Positions 6,673-14,780 of a DNA stretch of 36,127 nt are shown one piece after another. This stretch comes from Verrucomicrobiia bacterium (GTDB taxonomy: Bacteria; Verrucomicrobiota; Verrucomicrobiia; Limisphaerales; UBA8199), in NCBI GenBank assembly GCA_035946615.1, contig DASYZB010000117.1, positions 1 through 36,127 of the forward strand, given 5' to 3'. Both the position numbers and the translations under genes were made by a program. Under the pieces are notes generated by a model, which was not told the origin of the DNA, made no database searches, and saw only the letters and a program-made list of their open reading frames with translations. Position 1 is the stretch's first letter; every line of letters begins with the position of its first letter.

Positions 6673-9444
6673 GTGCATGAACTGGTGAAAAAAATTGAGG
6701 CAGACGCCGCGGCGCGGCTGCCGTTGCCCCCGGGCCGCCTGCCGACCCAGGAACTGGCGCGCTACAAGGCCTTTCTCAAACTCGAAGGACACCGGCTCAG
6801 GATGCAACACCGGGCGGGCGGGGGAGGGTTGGAGACATGCCGGGCGCGCGCGACGATGCTGGATTTGTTGCTGCGCCATTTGTGGGAGGGGGCCAGGGCC
6901 AGCCTGTCCGAGCAGGGGCAGAAGGAGTTTCCGCCGATGGCGCTGATTGCCATAGGTGGTTACGGGCGGGCGGAGTTGAACCCGCACAGCGACATCGATT
7001 TCATGTTCCTGCACGAGCGCCAGATTGCCGGGAGCCGTCCGTTGCCGCATTTGTCCAAGGTCATCGACGGCTTGCTCTACCCGTTGTGGGACCTCGGGCT
7101 GAAGGTGGGGCACTCGGTCCGAACAATCGAGGAGTCGGTGAAAGTGGCCAATACGGACATGCAATCCAAGACCTCGCTGATTGAGGCGCGGCTGATCAGC
7201 GGGGATGAGGCGATGTTCAAGAAATTTGAAAAGACGATTCGTTCCAAGTGCGTCGAGGGCTGCGAGGAGGAATACATTGCGATGCGGCTCGAGGACCAGG
7301 CCGCCCGGCGGGCCAAGTTCGGCAATTCGGCCTGCATGCAGGAACCGAACCTTAAAAATGGTTGCGGCGGCCTGCGGGATTACCAGAACCTGCTCTGGAT
7401 GGCGTTGTTCAAGTATCGCACCCGTTCGTTGAAGGATTTGCAGGGGCACCAGTTCATCACCGAGAGCGAGCGCAAACAACTCGAAGCGGCTTATGATTTT
7501 CTCCTGCGGGTGCGCACCGAGATGCATTACCATGCCAACCGGGCGATGGATGTATTGAGCAAGAGCCTCCAGCCGGCGATTGCCCATAACCTCGGCTACC
7601 GCGAGCGCTCGCCCAGCAAGCGCATCGAGCAGTTTATGCGCGCCGTTTATACCCACTCGAGGAATATCTTTCTCATCACGCGCACGCTCGAACAGCGCAT
7701 GGCTCTGTTGCCCCGCCCCAAGCGCCTTTCACTGCGCTCCTTTTTGCCCAAGGGCAAAACCCCTCCCGTCGAGCAGGTCGATGGCTTCAAATTCGTCGAT
7801 GGCGAGATTCGCGCCGCCGCCCCGCGCGTCTTCCGCGAGCAACCCCGGCGGATGATGCGGGTTTTTATATATGCGCAACAACGCGGGCTGAACCTGGACC
7901 CGGATCTTGCGCAATTGGTGCGCAACGACATCGGGCTGGTCGATCGCTCGTTTCTCTCGGACGAGCATGTGCGCGAGTCGTTCCTGATGATTCTGAGCCA
8001 GCGCGGCAACGTCGCCCGGGTTCTGCGCGCCATGCACGAATGCGATTTGTTGGGCAAGTACATCCCCGAGTTCGGCAAGTTGACCTGCCTGGTCCAGCAC
8101 GAGTTCTATCATCAATATACCGCCGACGAGCACACGCTGATGTGCATCGAGCAGCTCGACCGCATCTGGGAAGCCAAGGCGCCCCCGCAGGATGCCTACG
8201 CCCCGCTGTTCCAGAAGCTGGAACGGCCCTTTTTGCTTTATCTTGGCCTGCTTCTGCACGATGTGGGCAAGCCGGAGGGGCACGGCAATCATGCGGCGGT
8301 GAGCGCCCAATTGGCGCAGCGGGTGGCCAAACGGCTGGCGCTGGATGCCGCCTCGACGCAGAATCTGACGCTGCTCATCGAGAACCATCTTTTGATGGCC
8401 AGCACTTCCCAGCGGCGCGACCTGGACGATGAAGCCGTCATTCGCCGCTTTGCCGGCCAGGTGCAGGGCCCGGAGAATCTGGCTATGCTCACCCTGCACA
8501 CCTTCGTCGATTCGCTGGCCACCAGCGACAAACTCTGGAACGGGTTCAAGGATTCGTTGCTGTGGAACCTGCATCATAAAGCGCTCCGGCTGCTCACCGG
8601 GGCTACCGAGTTCATGCGGGCAGGCGAGAAGCAGCGCGAGCTGCTCATGAATGAAGTCCGCCGGCAGATGCCGGACCAGCTCACTGACGAAGAGTTGCAC
8701 GCTCATTTTGGCACGCTGCCCCAGCGTTATTTCCAGGTCCACTCCGCGCGGGAAATCCTCGATGACCTGGTCCTGGCGCACCGGTTCATGCGTCTCCAGG
8801 TCTCCGACGAGGAGAGCCCGCTCTCACCTGCGGTCAACTGGCATAATTACCCGGACCGCGCGTGCAACGCGGTGAAGGTGTGCACGTGGGACCGGGCGGG
8901 ATTGTTCAGGAAGATCGCCGGGTCGCTGAGCGCGGCCGGGTTGAACATTCTGAGCGCACAGATTTTCACCCGCTCTGATGGAGTCGTGCTGGACACCTTC
9001 TTCGTCAATGATCCCAGGTCGGGCAACCTGGCCGGGGTGGACCAGCGGGACTTGTTCGAATCGCTCATCGACAAGGCGCTGACAGGCGAGGAGATTGATT
9101 TTCACGCGCTCATTGCGCGCCAGAAGGTGACCCGGCCGGCCTACCAGGCCTATACCGGGGAGCGCATCCCAACCCGAATAGCCTTTGATAACGAGTCTTC
9201 CGACACCCGGACCGTCATTGAAATCGAGAACGAAGACCGGATTGGGCTGCTGTACACTATCTCGCAGGCCCTGACCGCTCTGGAGCTGGACATCTCGGCA
9301 GCCAAGATCAACACCGAGAAGGGAGCCGCCATCGATATCTTTTACGTCCGCGAGTTGGCCGGCGGCAAGGTAATGGACCCGGCCCGACAGCGAACCATCG
9401 AGAGCCAGCTCCGGCAGGCGATTCGGGTCTTGGAAAAGTTGTAG
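6673..9444 (+). CDS. glnD: [Protein-PII] uridylyltransferase / uridylyl-removing enzyme GlnD
   Basis: GlnD senses glutamine and adds UMP to, or removes it from, PII proteins, setting glutamine synthetase activity and nitrogen gene expression. The 923-aa protein has all four expected parts: a nucleotidyltransferase domain with GGYGRAELNPHSDID (95-109, catalytic D107 and D109), a central helical linker, an HD hydrolase domain with LLLHDVGK (H529, D530), and two C-terminal ACT domains (about 732-782 and 847-900). Length is slightly above the E. coli protein (890 aa). The start is GTG 6673, since no upstream in-frame ATG fits. No glnK or amtB lies nearby. It begins 74 bp after the endonuclease gene, probably under its own control. 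Confidence 0.95.
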   Translation: MHELVKKIEADAAARLPLPPGRLPTQELARYKAFLKLEGHRLRMQHRAGGGGLETCRARATMLDLLLRHLWEGARASLSEQGQKEFPPMALIAIGGYGRAELNPHSDIDFMFLHERQIAGSRPLPHLSKVIDGLLYPLWDLGLKVGHSVRTIEESVKVANTDMQSKTSLIEARLISGDEAMFKKFEKTIRSKCVEGCEEEYIAMRLEDQAARRAKFGNSACMQEPNLKNGCGGLRDYQNLLWMALFKYRTRSLKDLQGHQFITESERKQLEAAYDFLLRVRTEMHYHANRAMDVLSKSLQPAIAHNLGYRERSPSKRIEQFMRAVYTHSRNIFLITRTLEQRMALLPRPKRLSLRSFLPKGKTPPVEQVDGFKFVDGEIRAAAPRVFREQPRRMMRVFIYAQQRGLNLDPDLAQLVRNDIGLVDRSFLSDEHVRESFLMILSQRGNVARVLRAMHECDLLGKYIPEFGKLTCLVQHEFYHQYTADEHTLMCIEQLDRIWEAKAPPQDAYAPLFQKLERPFLLYLGLLLHDVGKPEGHGNHAAVSAQLAQRVAKRLALDAASTQNLTLLIENHLLMASTSQRRDLDDEAVIRRFAGQVQGPENLAMLTLHTFVDSLATSDKLWNGFKDSLLWNLHHKALRLLTGATEFMRAGEKQRELLMNEVRRQMPDQLTDEELHAHFGTLPQRYFQVHSAREILDDLVLAHRFMRLQVSDEESPLSPAVNWHNYPDRACNAVKVCTWDRAGLFRKIAGSLSAAGLNILSAQIFTRSDGVVLDTFFVNDPRSGNLAGVDQRDLFESLIDKALTGEEIDFHALIARQKVTRPAYQAYTGERIPTRIAFDNESSDTRTVIEIENEDRIGLLYTISQALTALELDISAAKINTEKGAAIDIFYVRELAGGKVMDPARQRTIESQLRQAIRVLEKL

Positions 9445-9540
9445 CGAAAACAAATCGTTTGTCAGGGCCCCTGTTGCGCCCTAAGTTGGATGAGTCGGAA
9501 AGGGCGCTGGAAGGGCAAGTCTGCGCAGCCCTTTGTAACG

Positions 9541-9882
9541 ATGCACGAATTATCGATCATGCAAAGCGCGTTGAGTGTGGCTCTGGTGCAAGCGGCCGAG
9601 GCCGGGGCCAGCCGGGTGCATCTGATCCGCCTGCGCATCGGAGCGCTCAGCGGTGTAGTGCCGGACGCCTTGCAATTTGCCTTCGAGGCCCTGGCCCCGG
9701 GCACCCCCGCCGAAGGGGCCGAGTTGGCCATCGACCATATCCCCGCGCGGTTTTGGTGCTCGACGTGCTCACGTGAATTCCAAGCCGACGACATGCTGGC
9801 CGAATGCCCTTCCTGCCACCAGCTCAGTGGAGAATTGCGCGCTGGACGCGAGTTGGAAGTAGCCTCAATGGAGATTGAATAA
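9541..9882 (+). CDS. hypA: Hydrogenase/urease nickel incorporation protein HypA
   Basis: HypA delivers nickel to [NiFe]-hydrogenase and, in some bacteria, urease. The 113-aa protein starts MHELSIMQS, where H2 is the invariant nickel ligand. This fixes the start at ATG 9541 rather than at the longer open frame. The zinc site is C73-x2-C76 and C89-x2-C92. Its stop overlaps the hypB start by one base (TAATG), so the two are coupled. No hydrogenase structural gene, hypC-F or urease gene is in the window. Confidence 0.95.
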   Translation: MHELSIMQSALSVALVQAAEAGASRVHLIRLRIGALSGVVPDALQFAFEALAPGTPAEGAELAIDHIPARFWCSTCSREFQADDMLAECPSCHQLSGELRAGRELEVASMEIE

Positions 9883-10763
9883 TGTGTAGAGATTGCGGAT
9901 GTGGATTGCCGGGCGAGAACCCGGCAGGTGTTAGCGCCGTTCACGGACATGAGCATGAGCATGACCACGAGCATGAGCATGGACCGGGACATCATCACGG
10001 TGAGGAACATGACCATTCGCATTCACACACCCACCGGCATGCTCATTCCCACGGCAGCGTGGACCATCAACCCCTCGCCCAAGAGCGGCGCGTCGTCGAG
10101 GTGCGCCAGGCTATCCTGGAAAAAAACGATCGCCTGGCCGAGCGCAACCGAGGATTCTTTCACGCTCGCGGTGTGCTCGTTCTGAACATCCTTTCCTCGC
10201 CGGGTTCCGGCAAGACGACCTTCCTGCAGGAGACCCTTCGGTCGATGGGGGGGAAACTCAAGGCGGGGTTGGTTGTAGGCGACCTGGCAACCGATAATGA
10301 CGCCCGGCGGTTGCGCGGCGCGGGGGCGCCGGTTGTGCAAATTACCACTGGCACCGTGTGCCATCTGGATTCCGAGATGGTGGCACGGGCTGTTCAGCAA
10401 CTTCCTCTAGACCATCTCGAGCTGCTTTTCATCGAGAATGTCGGCAATTTGGTTTGTCCCGCCTCCTACGATTTAGGCGAGGACCTTCGGGTCGTCCTGC
10501 TCTCGGTCACCGAAGGGGAGGACAAGCCGCTGAAATATCCGCCTATTTTCCAAGCGGCGGATGCGGTCATCATCAGCAAGAGCGACCTGGCGCAGGCCTG
10601 CGGTTATGATCGCGCCGGGGCATTGGCCAATATCCGCAGGGTGGCGCCCAAGGCGCGCATCTTCGAGCTGTCCGCCAAAACCGGGGAAGGCATGGAACCC
10701 TGGCGTCAGTTCCTGCTCGAAAAGCATCAAGCCACTAAAAGCTGCCATCCCTTGGCGTGCTGA
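9882..10763 (+). CDS. hypB: Hydrogenase nickel incorporation GTPase HypB
   Basis: HypB is a SIMIBI-class GTPase that works with HypA in nickel insertion. The 293-aa protein has an N-terminal CxxCxC nickel motif (C2, C5, C7), a histidine-rich nickel-storage stretch with 19 His between residues 21 and 62, Walker A SPGSGKTT (106-113), the G-domain metal site C160-H161 with C192 in NLVCP, and a SKSD base-recognition motif (232-235). All residues expected for GTPase and metal binding are present. The His-rich part is encoded by short CATGAGCA-like iterations and may vary in length between strains. It overlaps hypA by one base. Confidence 0.96.
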   Translation: MCRDCGCGLPGENPAGVSAVHGHEHEHDHEHEHGPGHHHGEEHDHSHSHTHRHAHSHGSVDHQPLAQERRVVEVRQAILEKNDRLAERNRGFFHARGVLVLNILSSPGSGKTTFLQETLRSMGGKLKAGLVVGDLATDNDARRLRGAGAPVVQITTGTVCHLDSEMVARAVQQLPLDHLELLFIENVGNLVCPASYDLGEDLRVVLLSVTEGEDKPLKYPPIFQAADAVIISKSDLAQACGYDRAGALANIRRVAPKARIFELSAKTGEGMEPWRQFLLEKHQATKSCHPLAC

Positions 10764-10958
10764 CTGTACCGGTGCGAATCGTGCCGGCATCACGTTCTGG
10801 ACCTGAACCCGACCCGGTTGGACGCCCAACTTGCAACCGGCGGGCTAAAGCGCTTTGATGCTCCTTGGGGAAGAAAGTACTTGCTGCTCCGCATTGATTG
10901 ACTAGCCTCGCACAGCGCTCAGCCAGAACCCAATTATTGAGAATCTTGAACGAAAATT

Positions 10959-12647
10959 ATGGGCGCCAACTACAGCATCGGACTCGATTACGGCACCAAC
11001 TCCGTGCGCACGGTCCTGGTGGACACCGCCAATGGCCGCGAAGTGGCCACTGCGGTCTGGAATTATGCCCATGGCAATGATGGAGTAATCCTCTCGCGGG
11101 ATCCGAACCTGGCGCGCCAACATCCGGCCGATTACCTCACCGGAGCGGAGTTCACGATTCGCAAAGCCCTGGCACTGGCAAAACGCAAGGTGCGCGGGTT
11201 CAAACCGGAGCAGGTTATCGGCATCGGCGTCGATACAACCGGCAGCACCCCTTTGCCGGTGGACCGCGATGGGATGGCCCTCGGATTGGACCGGAGTTTT
11301 GCCAAGAATCCCGCTGCCCTGGCATGGCTCTGGAAAGACCACACCGGCGTCAACGAGGCGGCAGACATCACAGCACTCGCGCGCAAAATCCGTCCGCAGT
11401 ATCTCGCGAAATGCGGCGGCACCTATTCGAGTGAATGGTTTTTCAGCAAAATTCTGCATTGCCTGCGGACAAGCCCGGAAGTTTTCGATGCTGCTCACTT
11501 GTGGGTCGAATGCGCCGATTGGGTTCCCGCCATGCTGACCGGGACGCAGTCTCCCAATAAGCTGGCGATTGGCATTTGCGCCGCCGGGCACAAAGCCATG
11601 TTCAGCGACGATTGGGGCGGCTACCCGGATGCTGAATTTCTTTCGCAACTGCACCCGAAGCTGGGCGAGTTGCGCGCGCGGCTGCGCCCCAAGGCATCCG
11701 CTGTTGACCGGCCGGCAGGCAGGCTCACGGCCGACTGGGCCAAACGCACCGGGCTGCCGGCCAGTATCCCGGTAGCCGTCGGCGCGTTTGACGCGCACCT
11801 GGGCGGAGTGGGCTCGGGCATCCAACCGGGAACGCTCGTCAAGATTATCGGCACCAGCACCTGCGACATGATGGTAGCGCCCCTTGAAGAAAAGCTGCCG
11901 GACATTCCGGGCCTCTGCGGGATTGTTGCGGGCAGCATCCTGCCTGGGTTTTATGGGCTGGAAGCAGGCCAATCCGCTGTAGGCGATATTTTCAACTGGT
12001 TCACCAATTACATTCAACCTGGGGGCAAAAAGGCCGGCACACATGAGGCCTTGAGCAAAACCGCAAGCCGGACCGCCCCTGGCGAATCGGGTCTGCTGGC
12101 ATTGGATTGGAACAACGGCAACCGGACAATCCTGGTTGATCAGCGTCTAACGGGCCTGCTGTTGGGACAGACGCTGTACACCACGCCCGCCGAGATTTAC
12201 CGCGCCCTGATCGAGGCTACCGCTTTTGGGGCAATGACCATCATCAACCGTTTCGAGGAATACGGGGTCAAGGTCCGGCAAATCGTCAATTGCGGCGGGA
12301 TTGCTGAGAAGAATCCATTGGTGATGCAAATCTACGCCGACGTGACAGGCCGGCCGATTAAGATATCGCGTTCAGGACAAACTTGCGCCCTGGGCGCCGC
12401 TATAGCCGGGGCAGTCGTTGCCGGCAAGGCGGGTGGAGGTTACGACAAATACGCCGAGGCTCAGAAGTCGATGACCGGCTTGAAATCGCGCGTGTTCGAG
12501 CCGAACCCGCAAGCCCACGCGGTCTATGAGCGGCTCTATGCGCTTTACCGCAAGCTCCACGACGCATTTGGCACACAGCAGGCTGACGGGGCCTTGTACG
12601 GTGTGATGAAGGAGTTGATCGAAATCCGCAACCACGCGCGAACTTAA
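10959..12647 (+). CDS. araB: Ribulokinase
   Basis: AraB phosphorylates L-ribulose to L-ribulose 5-phosphate in L-arabinose breakdown. The 562-aa protein is close to the E. coli length (566 aa). It shows the FGGY-kinase N-terminal nucleotide fold (GLDYGTNSVRTVLVD, 8-22), GVDTTGSTPLPVD, the IGTSTCDMMV stretch, and the C-terminal signature around NCGGIAEKNPLVMQIYADV (about 443-461). Its stop is 7 bp before araD, so they form an operon. ATG 10959 has no Shine-Dalgarno. The 195-bp gap upstream shows no obvious AraC-type site. L-arabinose isomerase (araA) is not in the window. Confidence 0.95.
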   Translation: MGANYSIGLDYGTNSVRTVLVDTANGREVATAVWNYAHGNDGVILSRDPNLARQHPADYLTGAEFTIRKALALAKRKVRGFKPEQVIGIGVDTTGSTPLPVDRDGMALGLDRSFAKNPAALAWLWKDHTGVNEAADITALARKIRPQYLAKCGGTYSSEWFFSKILHCLRTSPEVFDAAHLWVECADWVPAMLTGTQSPNKLAIGICAAGHKAMFSDDWGGYPDAEFLSQLHPKLGELRARLRPKASAVDRPAGRLTADWAKRTGLPASIPVAVGAFDAHLGGVGSGIQPGTLVKIIGTSTCDMMVAPLEEKLPDIPGLCGIVAGSILPGFYGLEAGQSAVGDIFNWFTNYIQPGGKKAGTHEALSKTASRTAPGESGLLALDWNNGNRTILVDQRLTGLLLGQTLYTTPAEIYRALIEATAFGAMTIINRFEEYGVKVRQIVNCGGIAEKNPLVMQIYADVTGRPIKISRSGQTCALGAAIAGAVVAGKAGGGYDKYAEAQKSMTGLKSRVFEPNPQAHAVYERLYALYRKLHDAFGTQQADGALYGVMKELIEIRNHART

Positions 12648-12654
12648 ATCCCTC

Positions 12655-13395
12655 ATGCTGGAACGACTCCGAAGAGAAGTTTATCAAGCCAATCTGCGGC
12701 TGGTCCGGGAAGGATTGGTCATTCATACCTGGGGCAATGCAAGCGGAATCGACCGCAAAAAAGGGCTGGTGGTGATTAAACCATCAGGGGTGCCTTACGG
12801 CCAGATGAAGGCGCAGGATATGGTTCTGGTCCGCCTGGAAACAGGCGAGGTGGTCCATAGCAAACTGAAGCCCAGCTCGGATACGGCAACGCACCTGGCC
12901 CTTTACCGGGCGTTCCCGGGCATCAGCGGCATCGTCCATACGCATAGTCTCTATGCCACGGCCTGGGCGCAAACCTGCCGTGCGCTGCCCGCCCTGGGCA
13001 CGACCCATGCCGATTACTTTCATGGCGCGATACCCTGCACACGCCTTTTAACACCAGCAGAAATCGCCTCTGATTACGAAGCCAACACCGGCAAGGTTAT
13101 CGTCGAGACCTTTGGCGGACGCGATCCGCTGGCTTGTCCCGGGGTGCTGGTCGCCAGCCACGGCCCCTTCGCCTGGGGCGCTTCGGTGGCCGACGCTGTT
13201 CATCACGCGGCTATTCTCGAGCACCTGGCACGATTGGCAGGCGAGACCTTGCGCCTGTTACCGGCAGCAAAACCGATGAACCAGGCCTTGCTTGATAAAC
13301 ATTTCCTGCGCAAACATGGTCCGGGCGCTTACTACGGACAAACGGCGCGCAGCGAGAGGCCGGGCCCTTCTGGCAATAAAACCCAAACAACCTAA
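12655..13395 (+). CDS. araD: L-ribulose-5-phosphate 4-epimerase
   Basis: AraD converts L-ribulose 5-phosphate to D-xylulose 5-phosphate, which feeds the pentose phosphate pathway. The 246-aa class II aldolase-like protein has the zinc ligands H95 and H97 (VHTHS) and H169 (E. coli H171), the phosphate-binding SSD (74-76), D120, and a C-terminal GPGAYYGQ (222-229) with the catalytic-type tyrosine. Positions match the E. coli enzyme almost exactly. It follows araB by 7 bp, so the pair catalyses the second and third steps of arabinose use. Confidence 0.94.
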   Translation: MLERLRREVYQANLRLVREGLVIHTWGNASGIDRKKGLVVIKPSGVPYGQMKAQDMVLVRLETGEVVHSKLKPSSDTATHLALYRAFPGISGIVHTHSLYATAWAQTCRALPALGTTHADYFHGAIPCTRLLTPAEIASDYEANTGKVIVETFGGRDPLACPGVLVASHGPFAWGASVADAVHHAAILEHLARLAGETLRLLPAAKPMNQALLDKHFLRKHGPGAYYGQTARSERPGPSGNKTQTT

Positions 13396-13503
13396 ACATG
13401 CGCGCATGGACATAACCATCACCGGAGGGTGTCGATCAGAGACTCCTTACGACGTCTCCTACATTAACAACATGCTGACTCGTTGACCAACCTAACCATC
13501 CTT

Positions 13504-14667
13504 ATGCGAAATAATCATCCTATGGTCGGAATTCTTCCGGTGGCAATTGCGGCGACAGCGTTAATGGCGCTGGCTGGTTGCCATTCGTTGTCCAGCTCGG
13601 GCTCATCAGGCCACATCCAACGGCAGCCCTGGGGCCATGCCCAGGACGGCGCGCCAGTGGACCTCTATACACTGCGCAACGGCACCGGGGCTGAGGCGCG
13701 CATTTGCAACTACGGCGGATTGCTAATCTCGCTCAAGATGCCCGATAAGAACGGGCGGCTGGGTGATGTGGTGCTTGGATATGATAAGCTGGCGGATTAC
13801 TTGAAAGACACGCCGTATTTCGGGGCGCTGGTGGGACGCTATGGCAACCGAATCGCCAAGGGCCAATTCACTCTTGATGGCCGGCAATATACATTGGCTA
13901 CCAATAATTATCCTAATTCCCTCCACGGCGGCGTGAAGGGGTTCGACAAAGTGATGTGGCAGGCCAAACCGGTCGAGACCCCCGATGGGCCCAGCCTTGA
14001 GCTAACCTACCTGAGCCATGATGGCGAAGAAGGCTACCCGGCTGACCTCACGGTCAAGGCAACCTATACCTTGACTCATGATAATGCATTGAAGCTCGAG
14101 TACACCGCCACCACAGACCGGGACACCATTCTGAACCTGACACATCACTCCTACTTTAACCTGGGCGGCAAGGGCACCATCCTCGAGCACGTCGTCCAAA
14201 TCCCCGCCGATAAGTTTACGCCTGTCGATGAGACCTTGATCCCCACCGGGGAATTGCAGCCGGTTGATGGCACGCCTTTTGACTTTCGACAACCGACCGC
14301 GATTGGGGCGCGCATCGGCCAGGATGACGAGCAGCTTAAGTTCGGCAAGGGCTACGACCATAACTGGGTCATCAACAAGCCGCTCGGCGAATTTGGCCTC
14401 ATGGCGCGCGTTTATGAGCCTTCCAGCGGACGGGTCATGGAAGTGCTCTCGACGTCACCGGGTCTGCAGTTTTACTCGGGCAACTTCCTCGATGGCACGC
14501 TCACGGGCAAGGGCGGTTGGGTCTATCAGTTCCGCGATGCATTTTGCATGGAGCCCCAGCATTACCCGGATTCAGCCAATAAGCCGCAATTCCCCAGCGT
14601 GGTGCTCCGACCGGGGGAGACCTACCACAACCTGATTGTTTATAAATTCTCTGTGGGGAGTCCGTAA
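13504..14667 (+). CDS. galM: Aldose 1-epimerase (galactose mutarotase), predicted lipoprotein
   Basis: GalM-family enzymes interconvert alpha and beta anomers of aldoses. From ATG 13504 the protein is 387 aa, with a lipoprotein signal ending in LAGC (C26). The mutarotase fold follows with GRYGNRIAKGQF, SLHGG, the NLTHHSYFNLGG active-site block, YDHNWV and the late GLQFYSGNFLDG. The lipobox implies attachment outside the cytoplasmic membrane, which is unusual for the classical cytosolic enzyme but found in Bacteroidota and Verrucomicrobiota. A TTG at 13483 would add seven residues; the ATG is preferred. It lies 108 bp after araD and 113 bp before the symporter, consistent with one sugar-use cluster. 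Confidence 0.92.
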   Translation: MRNNHPMVGILPVAIAATALMALAGCHSLSSSGSSGHIQRQPWGHAQDGAPVDLYTLRNGTGAEARICNYGGLLISLKMPDKNGRLGDVVLGYDKLADYLKDTPYFGALVGRYGNRIAKGQFTLDGRQYTLATNNYPNSLHGGVKGFDKVMWQAKPVETPDGPSLELTYLSHDGEEGYPADLTVKATYTLTHDNALKLEYTATTDRDTILNLTHHSYFNLGGKGTILEHVVQIPADKFTPVDETLIPTGELQPVDGTPFDFRQPTAIGARIGQDDEQLKFGKGYDHNWVINKPLGEFGLMARVYEPSSGRVMEVLSTSPGLQFYSGNFLDGTLTGKGGWVYQFRDAFCMEPQHYPDSANKPQFPSVVLRPGETYHNLIVYKFSVGSP

Positions 14668-14702
14668 CGTGAACTACATCTTTAATCTGCCGATACTTCC
14701 CG

Positions 14703-14728
14703 CTCTCTCCTTCCGAATGGGAGAGGGG
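14703..14728. repeat. Degenerate member of the hairpin repeat family
   Basis: CTCTCC (14705-14710) pairs with GGAGAG (14720-14725), and the right part ends in GAGAGGGG as in the copies near recA and at the left edge. It lies between galM and the symporter gene. The left half is shortened. It could act as a weak transcript hairpin. Confidence 0.4.
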
Positions 14729-14780
14729 TCCATCCCTATAGTCTATACCAGGCCCCCATGTATAACCGACACATCCTCCT

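Noticed and set aside
6574-7656. Minus-strand open frames across glnD (also 7729-8781)
   Set aside because: These are shadows of glnD, whose four domains are intact on the plus strand.
9940-10062. Short CATGAGCA-like iterations as a microsatellite or CRISPR-like array
   Set aside because: They encode the His-rich nickel-binding stretch of HypB; there are no spacers and the repetition is explained by His/Glu/Asp codons.
10902-12044. Long minus-strand open frame (380 aa) across araB
   Set aside because: Antisense shadow of araB produced by codon bias; no recognisable motif.
13405-13486. Possible 26-aa ORF between araD and galM
   Set aside because: No Shine-Dalgarno, no motif, and it ends just before galM; a leader peptide role cannot be supported.
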